From positions 1 through 50,806 of the forward strand of contig NZ_JXYP01000026.1 in NCBI RefSeq assembly GCF_000964005.1: a DNA stretch of 50,806 bases, read 5' to 3'. This document shows, piece after piece, positions 18,733-29,167 of this stretch; position 1 is the stretch's first letter; each line of letters begins with the position of its first letter. Made by a program: the position numbers and the translations under genes. The notes under the pieces are model-generated. The model did no database searches, was not told the origin of the DNA, and saw only the letters and a list, made by a program, of their open reading frames with translations. Source of the DNA: Williamsia herbipolensis (GTDB lineage: Bacteria > Actinomycetota > Actinomycetes > Mycobacteriales > Mycobacteriaceae).

Positions 18733-19665
18733 TCACTCTGACCGGACGTCGTCGCCTCGCGCATCGCCGCAGCACCCGACGGCATCGCGGACGTCACGGG
18801 TGACCGCGCCGCGCGCCGCCCACTGATCCGGCGGCGGGTAGTCGACCCCGACCAACGTCAGACCGCACGCCGGGGCCACCGGTACCGCGCTCGCACGCGA
18901 GGTCTCCTCGAGCAGACCGGCGCACCATTGCACCGAACGCCTGCCCTCTCCGACGGTGGCGACGGCCCCGACGAGCGAACGCACCATCGACCAGCAGAAG
19001 GCATCGGCGCTCACCTCGGCCACGGCGATGCCGGCCTCGTCCCGGCTCCACGAGAACCGTTGCAGGTCACGGACAGTGGTGGCGCCGTCGCGGCGTTTGC
19101 AGAACGCCGCGAAATCGTGCAGGCCAATCAACGTCGCACTGGCGTCGTTCATCGCCGACACGTCGAGCTGACGCGACCACGTGGCGGTGTCGCGCGCGGC
19201 CACCGGCTCGGCGCCCCACGCGGCATCGGTCAGTCGGTACCGGTAGTGCCGGCGCAGGGCCGCGAACCGGGCGTCGAAATCGGTCGACACCACGGTTGCC
19301 GCCTTGATACGGACGTCGGCGGGCAACATGCGGGCGGTGCGGCGGACCAGCTGTGCCGGGTCGTTCTGCAGAGATCGGGTGTCGAGCGCGGCCGCCGCGA
19401 CGTCGCAGTGCGCGACCTGTCCGGTCGCGTGGACGCCGGCGTCGGTGCGGCCGGCCACGGTCAACACGACGGGTTCACGCAGGATCACCGACAGCACCGC
19501 CTCGATCTCACCGCACACCGTGCGCTGACCCGGCTGGCGCGCCCACCCCGCGAAATCGGTTCCGTCGTAACCAATGTCGAATCGCAGTCGGAGGCGATCG
19601 GCTGCAGCGCCGACGACGAACCCGCCGCTGACCATGTCAACGGCGGGTTCATCGGGATACATCAT
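18733..19665 (-). CDS. truA: tRNA pseudouridine synthase A
   Basis: TruA makes pseudouridine at tRNA positions 38-40. The catalytic Asp is in [16 protein letters not shown], near residue 73; other family stretches are [32 protein letters not shown] and [13 protein letters not shown]. The 310 residues include a short N-terminal extension and a Cys/Asp-rich tail. Starts at 19665, 19662 or 19635 are all possible, and no strong ribosome site decides. It lies directly after rplQ at the end of the alpha operon, a usual actinobacterial place. Confidence 0.93.
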   Translation of the reverse strand: MMYPDEPAVDMVSGGFVVGAAADRLRLRFDIGYDGTDFAGWARQPGQRTVCGEIEAVLSVILREPVVLTVAGRTDAGVHATGQVAHCDVAAAALDTRSLQNDPAQLVRRTARMLPADVRIKAATVVSTDFDARFAALRRHYRYRLTDAAWGAEPVAARDTATWSRQLDVSAMNDASATLIGLHDFAAFCKRRDGATTVRDLQRFSWSRDEAGIAVAEVSADAFCWSMVRSLVGAVATVGEGRRSVQWCAGLLEETSRASAVPVAPACGLTLVGVDYPPPDQWAARGAVTRDVRDAVGCCGDARGDDVRSE

Positions 19666-19680
19666 GTGTGAGCGATCAGC

Positions 19681-20298
19681 TCACTTGTCGTCGGCAGGCT
19701 TCTCGTCCGACTTCTCGTCAGCAGCCTTGCCGTCCTGGATCTCCGCGGCGCTCTCGGCCCACGACTCCTCGGTGGTGCCCTCGGCGACGGCGTCGGCGTT
19801 CTCGACCGCCGCGTCGTCGGCGTCGGCCTCGACCTGTGCCACCACGTTGTTGTCGTCGGCGGCAGCGGCCTCGGCAGCCGGGGTCGCGGCCTTCTGCGAC
19901 GCGGCCACACGGGTCGCGCGGCTGGCCTCACTCGACGCGGTGGCGCCGGTGACGAGCTCGATCACGGCCATAGGGGCGTTGTCGCCCTTGCGCGGCAGTG
20001 TCTTGATGATGCGGGTGTAGCCGCCCTCACGCTCGGCGAACGACGGACCGATCTCGGCGAACAGCTTGTGGACGACGTCCTTGTCACGGATGTCCTTGAG
20101 CACCTCGCGACGGTGGGCCAGGTTGCCCGCCTTCGCGTGGGTGATCAGCTTCTCCGCGTACGGACGCAGACGCTTGGCCTTCGACTCCGTGGTGGTGATC
20201 CGCTCGTGCTCGAAGAGCGACGTGGCCAGGTTGGCCAGCATCGCCTTCTGGTGCGAGGCCGAACCGCCGAGGCGGCGCCCCTTTGTGGGCTTGGGCAT
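19681..20298 (-). CDS. rplQ: 50S ribosomal protein L17
   Basis: L17 (205 residues) begins [20 protein letters not shown] and lines the exit-tunnel side of the 50S subunit. The conserved core ends near residue 118. It is followed by about 85 residues rich in Ala, Asp and Glu with no known fold, an extension seen in other actinobacteria. It is the penultimate gene of the alpha operon, 15 bases before truA. Confidence 0.97.
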   Translation of the reverse strand: MPKPTKGRRLGGSASHQKAMLANLATSLFEHERITTTESKAKRLRPYAEKLITHAKAGNLAHRREVLKDIRDKDVVHKLFAEIGPSFAEREGGYTRIIKTLPRKGDNAPMAVIELVTGATASSEASRATRVAASQKAATPAAEAAAADDNNVVAQVEADADDAAVENADAVAEGTTEESWAESAAEIQDGKAADEKSDEKPADDK

Positions 20299-20354
20299 TG
20301 ATATCTCCTGTAGGTCCGGTCTCCGCGCGTCACGCGCAGACCGAGAAAAGTGGG

Positions 20355-21410
20355 TTAGAGCTGCTCGGTCTCTGCGTAGTCTTCGCCGGAGTCCGCGTCG
20401 CCGAAGGCGGCGGGATCCGACCAGGTGCCGGTGGCGGCGTCGTATCCGGCGACCTGCGACGGATCGAAGCTGGCCGGGCTGTCCTTGAGTGCGAGGCCGA
20501 GCGCGTGCAGCTTGACCTTCACCTCGTCGATCGACTTCTGACCGAAGTTGCGGATGTCCAGGAGGTCGGACTCGGTGCGGGCGACGAGCTCACCCACGGT
20601 GTGCACACCCTCACGCTTGAGGCAGTTGTACGACCGGACGGTCAGCTCCAGATCCTCGATCGGGAGGCTGAACGACGCGATGTGGTCGGCCTCGGCGGGC
20701 GACGGGCCGATCTCGATGCCCTCCGCCTCGACGTTGAGCTCACGAGCCAGACCGAACAGCTCCACCAGGGTCTTGCCGGCCGAGGCCAGCGCATCCCGTG
20801 CGGTGATGGAGTTCTTGGTCTCCACGTCGAGCACCAGACGGTCGAAGTCGGTGCGCTGCTCGACACGGGTGGCCTCGACCTTGTAGGTCACCTTGAGGAC
20901 CGGCGAGTAGATCGAGTCGACCGGGATGCGGCCGATCTCGGCGCCGGACGCCTTGTTCTGCACGGCGGGGACGTAACCACGACCACGCTCGACGACGAGC
21001 TCGACCTCGAGCTTGCCCTTGTCGTTCAGGGTCGCGATGTGCAGATCGGGGTTGTGCACGGTGACACCGGCCGGGGGCACGATGTCGGCACCGGTGACAG
21101 CACCCGGTCCCTGCTTGCGCACGTACATGGTGACCGGCTCGTCCTCTTCGGAGCTCACCACGAGGCCCTTGAGGTTGAGGATGATGTCGGTGACATCCTC
21201 CTTGACCCCGGGGACGGTGGTGAACTCGTGGAGCACACCGTCGATGCGGATGCTGGTGACCGCTGCGCCGGGGATCGACGACAGCAGCGTGCGCCGCAGC
21301 GAGTTGCCGAGGGTGTAGCCGAAACCGGGCTCGAGGGGCTCGATGACGAACTTCGAGCGATCCTCGGCGACGATCTCCTCGGAGAGTGTGGGTCGCTGTG
21401 AGATGAGCAT
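20355..21410 (-). CDS. rpoA: RNA polymerase alpha subunit
   Basis: RpoA assembles the polymerase and contacts promoter UP elements and activators. The 351 residues contain the N-terminal dimerisation domain ([36 protein letters not shown]), a linker and the C-terminal DNA-binding domain ([18 protein letters not shown]). An acidic tail closes the protein. The ATG at 21410 is preceded by AGGAGG. It sits 56 bases before rplQ and 122 bases after rpsD. Confidence 0.98.
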   Translation of the reverse strand: MLISQRPTLSEEIVAEDRSKFVIEPLEPGFGYTLGNSLRRTLLSSIPGAAVTSIRIDGVLHEFTTVPGVKEDVTDIILNLKGLVVSSEEDEPVTMYVRKQGPGAVTGADIVPPAGVTVHNPDLHIATLNDKGKLEVELVVERGRGYVPAVQNKASGAEIGRIPVDSIYSPVLKVTYKVEATRVEQRTDFDRLVLDVETKNSITARDALASAGKTLVELFGLARELNVEAEGIEIGPSPAEADHIASFSLPIEDLELTVRSYNCLKREGVHTVGELVARTESDLLDIRNFGQKSIDEVKVKLHALGLALKDSPASFDPSQVAGYDAATGTWSDPAAFGDADSGEDYAETEQL

Positions 21411-21533
21411 GGGTGTTTCCTCCTGTGTGGACGACCGCTATATGACGCCCTCGCGGATGCCGGGCGGCGGTGTGCCGCCCGGCGGGTCAGGTCGAACCGA
21501 CCTGTTGCAAACGGTGAGGTCTCCGACCTCGTG

Positions 21534-22139
21534 TTACTTCGAGTAGTACTCGACGATGAGCTGCTCGGTGAGCGGCACGTCGATCTGCGCACGCGACGGA
21601 ACCGAGTGCACCAGGATGCGCAGGGTCGACGGGACGACCTGCAGCCAGCCCGGCACCACCCGATCGCCCTGGATCTCGCGGGCGATCTGGAACGGCACGG
21701 TCTGCAGCGACTTCGGGCGGACGTCGACGATGTCGTACTGCGACACCCGGTAGCTGGGCACGTCGACCTTCACACCGTTGACGGTGAGGTGGCCGTGGGT
21801 GACCATCTGACGCGCCTGACGGCGGGTCCGCGCGAGGCCCGCGCGGTACACGACGTTGTCGAGACGGGTCTCGAGGATGGCGAGCAACTCGTCACCGGTC
21901 TTGCCGTTGCGACGGTTGGCCTCTTCGTAGTAGCGACGGAACTGCTTCTCCATCACGCCGTAGGTGAAGCGGGCCTTCTGCTTCTCCTGCAGCTGCATCA
22001 GGTATTCGCTCTCCTTGATGCGCGCGCGGCCGTGCTGGCCCGGCGGGTAGGGGCGACGTTCGAATGCCTGGTCTCCGCCGATGAGGTCGACGCGCAGACG
22101 GCGCGACTTCTTGGTTGCGGGTCCGGTATAGCGAGCCAT
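21534..22139 (-). CDS. rpsD: 30S ribosomal protein S4
   Basis: S4 (201 residues) starts 16S assembly on the 30S body. The N-terminal segment (MARYTGPATKKSRRL) lacks the zinc Cys cluster, as in many actinobacteria, and the S4 RNA-binding domain is near ARTRRQARQMVTHGHLTVNG. It lies between rpsK and rpoA in the alpha operon. In other bacteria S4 represses its operon; I see no proven operator here. Confidence 0.97.
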   Translation of the reverse strand: MARYTGPATKKSRRLRVDLIGGDQAFERRPYPPGQHGRARIKESEYLMQLQEKQKARFTYGVMEKQFRRYYEEANRRNGKTGDELLAILETRLDNVVYRAGLARTRRQARQMVTHGHLTVNGVKVDVPSYRVSQYDIVDVRPKSLQTVPFQIAREIQGDRVVPGWLQVVPSTLRILVHSVPSRAQIDVPLTEQLIVEYYSK

Positions 22140-22162
22140 TGTTTTTCCTTAACCTTTCCCGC

Positions 22163-22573
22163 TTAGACGCGGCGCCGCTTGGGCGGGCGGCAGCCGTTGT
22201 GGGGGGCGGGGGTGACGTCGGAGATCGTGCCCACCTCGAGGCCGGCGGCCTGAAGCGAACGGATCGCGGTCTCTCGGCCCGAACCCGGGCCCTTCACGAA
22301 GACGTCGACCTTCTTGACGCCGTTCTCCTGGGCCTTGCGGGCGGCGTTCTCGGCAGCGAGCTGCGCGGCGAACGGGGTGCTCTTACGCGAACCCTTGAAG
22401 CCGACGTGGCCCGAGGACGCCCATGAGATGACGTTTCCGGCCGGGTCGGTGATCGACACGATCGTGTTGTTGAACGTGGACTTGATGTGCGCCTGCCCGA
22501 GCGGGACGTTCTTCTTCTCGCGGCGACGCGACGTGCCCTTCTTGGGGCCCGCGGTACGTGACTTGGGGGGCAT
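22163..22573 (-). CDS. rpsK: 30S ribosomal protein S11
   Basis: S11 (136 residues) lies on the platform near the mRNA exit. Conserved segments are [37 protein letters not shown] and the C-terminal [16 protein letters not shown]. The ATG shares a base with the rpsM stop codon (TAATG), implying coupled translation. Confidence 0.97.
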   Translation of the reverse strand: MPPKSRTAGPKKGTSRRREKKNVPLGQAHIKSTFNNTIVSITDPAGNVISWASSGHVGFKGSRKSTPFAAQLAAENAARKAQENGVKKVDVFVKGPGSGRETAIRSLQAAGLEVGTISDVTPAPHNGCRPPKRRRV

Positions 22574-22941
22574 TACTTCTTCTTCCCGGCGATGGTCTTC
22601 TTGGGTCCCTTACGGGTGCGGGCGTTGGTCTTGGTGCGCTGTCCACGGACGGGCAGACCTCGGCGATGCCGGATCCCCTGGTAGCAGCCGATCTCGATCT
22701 TGCGACGGATATCGCCCTGCACCTCGCGACGCAGGTCACCCTCGACCTTCACCGAGGCCTCGATGTACTCGCGAAGCTTCGCGACATCGGCGTCGGTCAG
22801 GTCCTTGGCGCGCAGGTCCGGGCTGAGCCCGGTGCCGGCCAAGATCTCCTTGGAAGTGGTACGACCCACCCCGTAGATGTAGGTCAGTGCGATCTCCAAG
22901 CGCTTCTCGCGCGGGAGATCGACACCAGAAACACGTGCCAT
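22573..22941 (-). CDS. rpsM: 30S ribosomal protein S13
   Basis: S13 (122 residues) is in the 30S head and contacts the P-site tRNA and L5. It begins [19 protein letters not shown], with [11 protein letters not shown] and the C-terminal [25 protein letters not shown] eight bases before ATG 22941 sets the start, and the longer open frame upstream is non-coding. About 200 bases separate it from rpmJ; that gap holds no gene I can see. Confidence 0.97.
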   Translation of the reverse strand: MARVSGVDLPREKRLEIALTYIYGVGRTTSKEILAGTGLSPDLRAKDLTDADVAKLREYIEASVKVEGDLRREVQGDIRRKIEIGCYQGIRHRRGLPVRGQRTKTNARTRKGPKKTIAGKKK

Positions 22942-23141
22942 CTGGCATTCCTTTTCGTTTCGAAGGTCTGCTCCCAGTCCGTCCCCGCGAGTCGAAATTC
23001 GGGGCTCCGGCCTTCGTTCCGGAGGTGGGCGAGGGCGCATATGCCCTTGCTGGTGCTGGAAGTTTCATGGTGGTGCTCGATATTCAGTTGTTCGTACTCA
23101 AGCGATCTGTGATGCGACGCGGTGGTCGTATCGAGTGCAGA

Positions 23142-23255
23142 TCAGCCCTGACGCTGCTTGTGGCGCAGGTTGTCGCAGATCACCATGACCCGGCCGTTGC
23201 GGCGGATCACCTTGCACTTCTCACAGATCGGCTTGACGCTCGGGTTGACCTTCAC
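23142..23255 (-). CDS. rpmJ: 50S ribosomal protein L36
   Basis: This very small protein of 37 residues starts with GTG and reads [20 protein letters not shown], ending [10 protein letters not shown]. The CxxC pair, with a later Cys and His, marks the zinc-binding form. It lies between infA and rpsM, the standard place. Confidence 0.95.
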   Translation of the reverse strand: MKVNPSVKPICEKCKVIRRNGRVMVICDNLRHKQRQG

Positions 23256-23345
23256 GTCGTTGTGCCTCTCGGTGGTGGGGTTCCTCGGGCACGCCGCAGC
23301 GAGCCGTCGGGGGTGGTGCCACCCGGGTGGATACCCGGGAAGTCG

Positions 23346-23567
23346 CTACTTGTAGCGGTAAACGATCCGACCGCGGGCGAGATCGTAGGGCGAGAGCTCC
23401 ACGACCACGCGGTCCTCGGGCAGGATGCGGATGTAGTGCTGCCGCATCTTGCCGCTGATGTGCGCGAGCACCTTGTGACCGTTCTCCAGCTCGATGCGGA
23501 ACATCGCATTCGGCAGGGGCTCGACCACGCGGCCTTCGACCTCGATGGCGCCGTCTTTCTTGGCCAT
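23346..23567 (-). CDS. infA: Translation initiation factor IF-1
   Basis: IF-1 blocks the A site during initiation. The 73-residue OB-fold protein starts [20 protein letters not shown] and ends [21 protein letters not shown] lies just before ATG 23567 with a short spacer. It is the first gene of the alpha operon, about 170 bases downstream of a likely promoter. Confidence 0.97.
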   Translation of the reverse strand: MAKKDGAIEVEGRVVEPLPNAMFRIELENGHKVLAHISGKMRQHYIRILPEDRVVVELSPYDLARGRIVYRYK

Positions 23568-23745
23568 GTCCTCCACAATCTCTGCCGCCGCACGAGGCGA
23601 CGACATCTCGTTTACCGTGTCGGTACGCACGTCGGCCGGTGATGTGAGCGAGACTGCTGATCACCGAGCCGATTCGCCGGAACCGAGTCCACTGTCGACA
23701 ACCTGTGGACACGGCAGTACCGGCGCGAAGCGCACCAGCGATCTA

Positions 23746-23774
23746 CCTTACGCTCTCTGCGCGCGCCCCTCCAA
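23746..23774 (-). promoter_or_regulatory. Probable promoter of the infA-rpmJ-alpha operon
   Basis: On the minus strand TTTGGA (23769-23774) and TAAGGT (23746-23751) are spaced 17 bases. The spacing is ideal and the -10 fits TANNNT. It lies between the LLM oxidoreductase gene and infA and would give a leader of roughly 170 bases. Confidence 0.5.
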
Positions 23775-23782
23775 ATCGCAGG

Positions 23783-24616
23783 TCAGCCCGCGGGCAGCAA
23801 CTCCAGGACATCGGTGATGTCGTCGGCACCGAGCACCTGGATCGCGACATGGTCGGCGCCGGCCGCGAGATGCGCGTCGACCTTGGCACGCACGGCGTCG
23901 GCGTCGCCGTGGGCGACCAGGTCGTCGATGAGGGCGTCGCTCCCGCCGTTGTCGATGTCGGCGTCGGTGTAGCCGAGTCGCTTGAGGTTGGCCACGTAAT
24001 TGCGCAGGTGCAGGTAGGGGTTCTCCACCGGCGGGCGACCGATCTCGCGGGCGGTGACCGCGTCGGTCTCGAGCACGATCTTCTGTTCGGGTGCGAGGAA
24101 CGCGGCGTCGCCCATCTGCTCGCGCGCGTACCGCGTGTGGTCGGGGGTCGTCAGGTACGGGTGGGCGCCCAGCGACCGGTCGGCGGCCAGGCGCAGCATC
24201 TTCGGTCCCAGCGCGGCGAGCACGCGACGCTCGACGGGCAGTCCGTTCGCGTCGAGGACCTCGAGGTAGTCGACCATCGAGTCGTACGGCGAGGCGTACT
24301 CCTGCGTTGCCTCGCGGTGGCCGACACCCACACCCAGGTAGAACCGGCCCGGGAAGTCCTTGTCGAGGTCGGCGAACTCCCTCGCGATGGCCGCGGGGTC
24401 GGTGTTCCAGATGTTGGTGATGCCGGTGGCCACCCGGATGCCCGACGTCGCCTCGAGCAGGCGCCGTGCGGGGGTCAGCGACGTCGGCGACCCGCCCAGC
24501 CAGATGGTGCCGTAGCCGAGTTGCTCGATGCGCCCGGCCTGATCGCCGGTGACCCCGGAGAAGGGGGCCCAGATGCCATGGGTGCCGAACGCGTGTCTGC
24601 CGGTCGCTGTGGTCAT
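23783..24616 (-). CDS. LLM-class F420-dependent oxidoreductase
   Basis: This luciferase-like TIM-barrel protein of 277 residues shows GIWAPFSGVTGDQAGRIEQL, GYGTIWLGGSP, ATGITNIWNTDPAAIAREFA and FYLGVGVGHREATQEYASPY. These match the actinobacterial F420-dependent group; the substrate is unknown. ATG 24616 is taken as the start, and TTG 24628 would add four residues. It lies between infA and a small hypothetical gene and shares their direction. Confidence 0.85.
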   Translation of the reverse strand: MTTATGRHAFGTHGIWAPFSGVTGDQAGRIEQLGYGTIWLGGSPTSLTPARRLLEATSGIRVATGITNIWNTDPAAIAREFADLDKDFPGRFYLGVGVGHREATQEYASPYDSMVDYLEVLDANGLPVERRVLAALGPKMLRLAADRSLGAHPYLTTPDHTRYAREQMGDAAFLAPEQKIVLETDAVTAREIGRPPVENPYLHLRNYVANLKRLGYTDADIDNGGSDALIDDLVAHGDADAVRAKVDAHLAAGADHVAIQVLGADDITDVLELLPAG

Positions 24617-24667
24617 GTCATCACTCAACCCCGGGTCGGGTCGTTTGCTTCCGTCGCCGGCGTCGGG

Positions 24668-25108
24668 TCAACCGACGTGCAGGTGGGCGACGAGCACCTT
24701 CGGCGACGTGACCAGTGCGGCGTCGAGTGCGGTGGCCAGATCGGTCGACAACGCGTGGGCGTCGCCGGCCTCGGTCCCGTCGGCGAGGACCACCAGCAGA
24801 TCGTCGACCGAACTCATCACGTGCACCCAGTCGGCGATGAGGGTCGCGGCCCGCTCGTGGGGTCGCGCGTCGATGATCACCAGGTCGACCAGCGGGTGCG
24901 CGGTCTGCCAGCACCGGCGCAGCTCCTGATGATCGGCACCGGCGGGACACACGTGCACCGCACGGACCATCCGACCGAAGCACCGTGCGCGCACGATGGC
25001 CTCGTGGCACGGCGCCGCGACGTCGTCGACGGGGACGACCACCACCCCGCGCGCCGACAGCGCGATGTCGGAGGTGCAGGTCGGACGGATGCGCTGCGCG
25101 GTGGTCAC
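24668..25108 (-). CDS. Hypothetical protein with a universal-stress-like fold
   Basis: The protein (146 residues) shows alternating strands and helices: RGVVVVPVDDV, a Cys/His-containing CHEAIVRARCFGRMVRAVHV, LVDLVIIDARPHERAATLIA and SSVDDLLVVLADG. The pattern resembles USP-like domains found at the C-termini of APC and KUP transporters, here standing alone. I cannot name the family. GTG 25108 is preceded by GGTGAGACC and divides non-coding from coding-like sequence; the frame stays open to 25258. It is divergent from dtd. Confidence 0.6.
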   Translation of the reverse strand: MTTAQRIRPTCTSDIALSARGVVVVPVDDVAAPCHEAIVRARCFGRMVRAVHVCPAGADHQELRRCWQTAHPLVDLVIIDARPHERAATLIADWVHVMSSVDDLLVVLADGTEAGDAHALSTDLATALDAALVTSPKVLVAHLHVG

Positions 25109-25210
25109 GGTCTCACCATCACCCCCGGCCCCGGGCGGGCGCCAGGATCTGAACGGGATCCTGACGCGGGGCCGCGCGATCTTGACGCGATCGGAGATGT
25201 CGACACGGGC

Positions 25211-25216
25211 TAGCGT
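25211..25216 (+). promoter_or_regulatory. Leaderless promoter -10 box of dtd
   Basis: TAGCGT ends eight bases before the ATG at 25225, and no Shine-Dalgarno sequence is present. The arrangement equals that of tmk and cinA. Confidence 0.5.
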
Positions 25217-25224
25217 CGGTTCCC

Positions 25225-25662
25225 ATGCGCGCAGTGGTGACACGGGTGACGGCGGCACACGTCGAGGTCGACGATCAGATCGTCGGACGGCTCGACCTCG
25301 AGGGCGGCGCCCAGGGACTGGTGGTACTGGTGGGCGTCACCCACGACGACACCGACGACACCGCGAACGCGCTGGCCGACAAGGTCTGGCGGCTGCGCAT
25401 CCTCGACGGCGAACGGTCGGCGGCCGACCTCGACGCCCCGATACTCGTGATCAGTCAGTTCACCCTGTACGCGAACGTGACGAAGGGGCGTCGACCATCG
25501 TGGAACGCCGCGGCCCCGGGCGCGGTGGCCGAGCCCGTCGTCGACCGATTCGCGACCGCTTTGTCCGATCTCGGCGCTACGGTGGCCACCGGCCGGTTCG
25601 GTGCCCACATGCGCGTGCACAGCGTCAACGACGGACCGGTGACCATCCAGATCGAGATGTGA
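25225..25662 (+). CDS. dtd: D-aminoacyl-tRNA deacylase
   Basis: Dtd removes D-amino acids, and glycine wrongly attached to tRNA-Ala, from tRNA. The 145-residue protein has both family signatures: [17 protein letters not shown], which contains the SQxT site, and the C-terminal [11 protein letters not shown] (GP motif). Length is typical. A reductase-like gene follows after eight bases, so the two are probably co-transcribed. Confidence 0.95.
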   Translation: MRAVVTRVTAAHVEVDDQIVGRLDLEGGAQGLVVLVGVTHDDTDDTANALADKVWRLRILDGERSAADLDAPILVISQFTLYANVTKGRRPSWNAAAPGAVAEPVVDRFATALSDLGATVATGRFGAHMRVHSVNDGPVTIQIEM

Positions 25663-25670
25663 GGTCCCGT

Positions 25671-26195
25671 GTGTCGACGATCTACTACACCGCATCGAGC
25701 CTGGACGGCTTCATCGTCGACGACGACGGCAGCCTCGACTGGCTGACCTCGCGCGACATCGACACCGACGGGTTCGGCGGCTACACGCCGTTCATCGCCG
25801 GCGTCGGCGCGATCGTGATGGGTGCGACGACGTATGAGTGGGTGGTCGAGCACGAGGACGGCGCATGGCCGTATGAGATGCCAGCGTGGGTCGTGACGCA
25901 CCGACCCGAGATCGTCCGCCGCGATCACGATGGCGTGCAGGCGTTCTCCGGCGCGGTCACCGACCTGCATCCCCGTCTACTCGAGGCCGCTGGGGAGAAC
26001 AACGTGTGGGTGGTCGGCGGCGGCGACCTCGCCGCGCAATACGTCGCGGCGGGTCTCATCGACGAGATGTGGGTGCACTTCGCACCCTGCACGCTCGGCT
26101 CCGGGCGCCCGGTGTTGCCGGTGCGATCGGAGTGGACACTGGCCGGCACCGGACGCAACCGCCACTTCGTCGGGGCACGGTGGCTACGGGCCTGA
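25671..26195 (+). CDS. Dihydrofolate reductase family protein
   Basis: This 174-residue protein of the RibD/DHFR-like fold has YYTASSLDGFIVDDDGSLDW, IVMGATTYEWV and VWVVGGGDLAAQYVAAGLID. Members are mostly uncharacterised NADPH-dependent reductases and not the folate enzyme proper. The GTG at 25671 follows GAGGT by five bases; the frame is open further upstream through dtd but is not coding there. Confidence 0.87.
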   Translation: MSTIYYTASSLDGFIVDDDGSLDWLTSRDIDTDGFGGYTPFIAGVGAIVMGATTYEWVVEHEDGAWPYEMPAWVVTHRPEIVRRDHDGVQAFSGAVTDLHPRLLEAAGENNVWVVGGGDLAAQYVAAGLIDEMWVHFAPCTLGSGRPVLPVRSEWTLAGTGRNRHFVGARWLRA

Positions 26196-26211
26196 GCGCG
26201 CGAAGCTGGAT

Positions 26212-27015
26212 CTACGAAGTGGGGTCGGGCCGCGGGGTGAGGATGCGCGGGCCGTTCTCGGTGACCGCGACGGTGTGCTCCCAGTGGGCGGCACGCGAGC
26301 CGTCGTCGGTGACGATGGTCCAGTCGTCGTCGAGGACCGAGGTCTCGACGGTGCCGAGGGTCAGCATCGGTTCGATGGCCAGCGTGCTGCCGACCACGAG
26401 CCCGGGGCCGCGGTTGGGCTTGCCCTCGTTGGCGAGGAACGGCTCCATGTGCATCTGCGTGCCGATGCCGTGTCCGCCGTAGCCGGCGACGATGCCGAAC
26501 GGGCGGCCGTGGGTCTTCTCGGCCTCGCGCGTGGCGACCTCGATCGCGTGGGAGACGTCGGTGAGCTTGTTGCCCGGGATCATCGCGGCGACACCGGCGA
26601 GCATCGACGTACGCGTCGCCTCGCTGAGCGCCGCGTCGGCCTCACTGAGGTCGCCGACGCCGAACGTCCACGCCGAATCGCCGTGCCAGCCGTCGAGGAT
26701 CGCGCCGCAGTCGATCGACACCAGATCGCCCTCGGCGAGCACGATGTCCTTCGAGGGGATGCCGTGCACGACGACGTCGTTCACCGAGCTGCAGATCGAG
26801 CCGGGGAACCCGTGATAGCCCTTGAATGACGGGACCGCGTTCGCCTCGCGGATGACGGTCTCGGCGATCTCGTCGAGCTCGAGTGTGCTGACGCCCACCT
26901 TCGCGGCCTCACGGACCGCGACGAGCGCCTGTCCGACGATCCGGCCGGCCGCCTCCATGGCGTCGAGCTCACCGGCGGACTTGAACGGTACGACCTTCTG
27001 TTTGCGCAGACCCAT
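26212..27015 (-). CDS. map: Type I methionine aminopeptidase
   Basis: Map removes the initiator Met. The 267-residue enzyme has the usual metal-binding residues: Asp in [19 protein letters not shown], His in [15 protein letters not shown] and Glu in [10 protein letters not shown], with a final Glu near the C-terminus ([10 protein letters not shown]). It has no N-terminal SH3-like extension. It follows adk by 11 bases in the secY-adk-map operon. Confidence 0.96.
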   Translation of the reverse strand: MGLRKQKVVPFKSAGELDAMEAAGRIVGQALVAVREAAKVGVSTLELDEIAETVIREANAVPSFKGYHGFPGSICSSVNDVVVHGIPSKDIVLAEGDLVSIDCGAILDGWHGDSAWTFGVGDLSEADAALSEATRTSMLAGVAAMIPGNKLTDVSHAIEVATREAEKTHGRPFGIVAGYGGHGIGTQMHMEPFLANEGKPNRGPGLVVGSTLAIEPMLTLGTVETSVLDDDWTIVTDDGSRAAHWEHTVAVTENGPRILTPRPDPTS

Positions 27016-27026
27016 GGCGTCGTGAC

Positions 27027-27572
27027 TCAGGGGTTGAGCGCGCGCAGCACACGCTGGTGGACCTCGCCCACGTCACCGATCGCGTCGATGACGGTGACCT
27101 GCTCGCCGTAGTAGTCGAGCAGCGGCGAGGTCTCCTTGAGGTAGACCTGCATGCGGTTGCGGATGACGTCCTCGGTGTCGTCGGCGCGACCGCGGGCGAG
27201 CATGCGCTCGACCACGACGTCCTCGTCGACCTCGAACGACAGCACGGCGTCGAGCTTCGAGCCCGCGTCGTCGAGGATCTGACCGAGGGCGTCGGCCTGC
27301 TCGGTCGAGCGGGGAAACCCGTCGAGGATGAAGCCACCCGTGGCGTCGGGCTCGGCGACCCGGGCACGCACCATGTCGACAGTGATCTCCGACGGCACCA
27401 GGTTGCCGGCGTCGAGGTATTTCTTGGCCTCGATGCCGACCGGCGTGCCCTCGGTGATGTTCGCGCGGAACAGATCACCGGTGGAGATGTGCGGGATGCC
27501 GAGGCTCTCCGAGAGCATCTCGGCCTGCGTTCCCTTGCCGGCGCCGGGAGGGCCCAGGATCACGAGTCTCAC
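27027..27572 (-). CDS. adk: Adenylate kinase
   Basis: Adk interconverts ATP, ADP and AMP. The 181-residue protein has the P-loop [41 protein letters not shown] and [15 protein letters not shown]. It is the short form without a zinc-binding lid, as in mycobacteria. The GTG at 27572 overlaps the secY stop as GTGA, so the long open frame extending into secY is not used. Confidence 0.96.
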   Translation of the reverse strand: MRLVILGPPGAGKGTQAEMLSESLGIPHISTGDLFRANITEGTPVGIEAKKYLDAGNLVPSEITVDMVRARVAEPDATGGFILDGFPRSTEQADALGQILDDAGSKLDAVLSFEVDEDVVVERMLARGRADDTEDVIRNRMQVYLKETSPLLDYYGEQVTVIDAIGDVGEVHQRVLRALNP

Positions 27573-28894
27573 TTCAGGAACCCTTCGTACTTGCGCTGCA
27601 TCAGCTGGCTGTTGATCTGCTTCACGGTGTCGAGTCCGACACCGACCATGATCAACACCGCGGTGCCACCGAACGGCAGGTTCTGCACACCGCCGCTGTT
27701 GCCGATCTCGAGGAACAGGTTGGGCAGGACCGCGATCACGCCCAGGTAGATGGAGCCGGGCAGCGTGATGCGGCTGAGCACGTAACCGAGGTAGTCGGCC
27801 GTGGGCTGGCCCGGACGGATGCCCGGGATGAAGCCGCCGTACTTCTTCATCTCGTCGGCACGTTCCTGCGGGTTGAACGTCACCGCCACGTAGAAGTACG
27901 TGAAGAAGATGATCATCAGGAAGTACACGGCGATGTAGACGCCGTTGCTGGGGTTGACCAGGTAGGTCTGGATCAGCCGCTGCCACGTGGGCTGCTCACC
28001 GGTGCTGCTCTGCGTGAGCTGCACGATCAGGTTGGGCAGGTACAGCAGCGACGACGCGAAGATGACGGGGATGACGCCGGCCTGGTTCACCTTCAACGGC
28101 AGATAGGTCGAGGACCCGCCGTACATCTTCCGGCCGACCATGCGTTTGGCGTACTGCACGGGTATTCGGCGTTGACCCTGTTCGATGAACACCACGCCCG
28201 CGATGATGGCCAGGGCCGCGACGAGCACCAGCGCGAACACGAGGCCGCCACGGGTGTCGAGGATCTGCTTGCCCTCGGCGGGGATGCGTGCGGCGATGCC
28301 GGCGAAAATCATCAGCGACATGCCGTTGCCGATGCCGCGCTCGGTGATCAGCTCGCCGAACCACATGACGACACAGGCGCCCGCGGTCATGACGAGCACG
28401 ATGATGATGAGGCCGAAGATCGACTTGTCGCGCAGGATCTCGCTGCCGGTGGAACAGTCACGGAGCAGATCGCCACGATCGGCCAGGGCCACGATGCCGG
28501 TCGACTGCAGCAGCGCCAGCGCCACCGTGAGGTAGCGGGTGTACTGCGTCATCTTGGCCTGGCCGGACTGGCCTTCCTTGCGCAACTGCTCGAACCGGGG
28601 GATCACCACGGTGAGGAGCTGCACGATGATGCTGGCGGTGATGTACGGCATGATGCCGATCGCGAACACCGACAGCTGCAGGAGAGCGCCGCCGGAGAAC
28701 ATGTTGATCAGCGAGTAGATGCCGGCCGAATCGCCGCGCGAGACCTCGTCGAGGCAGGAACGCACCTGGCGGTAGTCGACACCGGGTGAAGGGATGGTCG
28801 CGCCCAGGCGGTACAGGATGATGATCCCGATGACGAAGAGGATCTTCCGTCTCAGGTCCTGTGTCCGGATGGCCGAGACAAAGGCGGAACGCAC
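27569..28894 (-). CDS. secY: Protein translocase subunit SecY
   Basis: SecY forms the membrane channel of the Sec translocon. The 441-residue protein has ten membrane segments. Key stretches are [36 protein letters not shown] and the loop [23 protein letters not shown] 28894 is chosen because a perfect AGGAGG lies five bases upstream; a frame from 28918 would add eight residues. It heads the secY-adk-map operon and is separated from rplO by a strong hairpin. Confidence 0.96.
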   Translation of the reverse strand: MRSAFVSAIRTQDLRRKILFVIGIIILYRLGATIPSPGVDYRQVRSCLDEVSRGDSAGIYSLINMFSGGALLQLSVFAIGIMPYITASIIVQLLTVVIPRFEQLRKEGQSGQAKMTQYTRYLTVALALLQSTGIVALADRGDLLRDCSTGSEILRDKSIFGLIIIVLVMTAGACVVMWFGELITERGIGNGMSLMIFAGIAARIPAEGKQILDTRGGLVFALVLVAALAIIAGVVFIEQGQRRIPVQYAKRMVGRKMYGGSSTYLPLKVNQAGVIPVIFASSLLYLPNLIVQLTQSSTGEQPTWQRLIQTYLVNPSNGVYIAVYFLMIIFFTYFYVAVTFNPQERADEMKKYGGFIPGIRPGQPTADYLGYVLSRITLPGSIYLGVIAVLPNLFLEIGNSGGVQNLPFGGTAVLIMVGVGLDTVKQINSQLMQRKYEGFLK

Positions 28895-29121
28895 TAATTC
28901 CTCCTGCCGAACGAGCACGCGCCTGCCTGCGGCATCACGCCGGAGCCACGGGAAACCGTGGTCGACGCAGTCGCACAGGGGTGATCAGTCGTTATGGTCG
29001 GCCGAACTCCTTGCGCGGGGCGCGAGGACGATCGGCGGTGATCACGGTGGTCTCCGTTCCGGCCCCGAACGAGTCGGGTGTCGGGCGGTGACCGGACAAC
29101 TCTTGAACTCTAACAGTGGTC

Positions 29122-29156
29122 CCCGTGGTGCCCGTCTGAACGTCGGACACCACGGG
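29122..29156 (-). terminator. Hairpin between rplO and secY
   Basis: CCCGTGGTG (29122-29130) and CACCACGGG (29148-29156) form a perfect 9-bp stem with a 17-base loop. There is no T tract, so it may act as a weak terminator or attenuator. The 273-base rplO-secY gap holds no gene. Confidence 0.55.
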
Positions 29157-29167
29157 AGACCTCGGTG

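Noticed and set aside
20283-21401. A long plus-strand frame opposite rpoA
   Set aside because: It is the antisense shadow of rpoA in GC-rich DNA, with no motif and no ribosome site.
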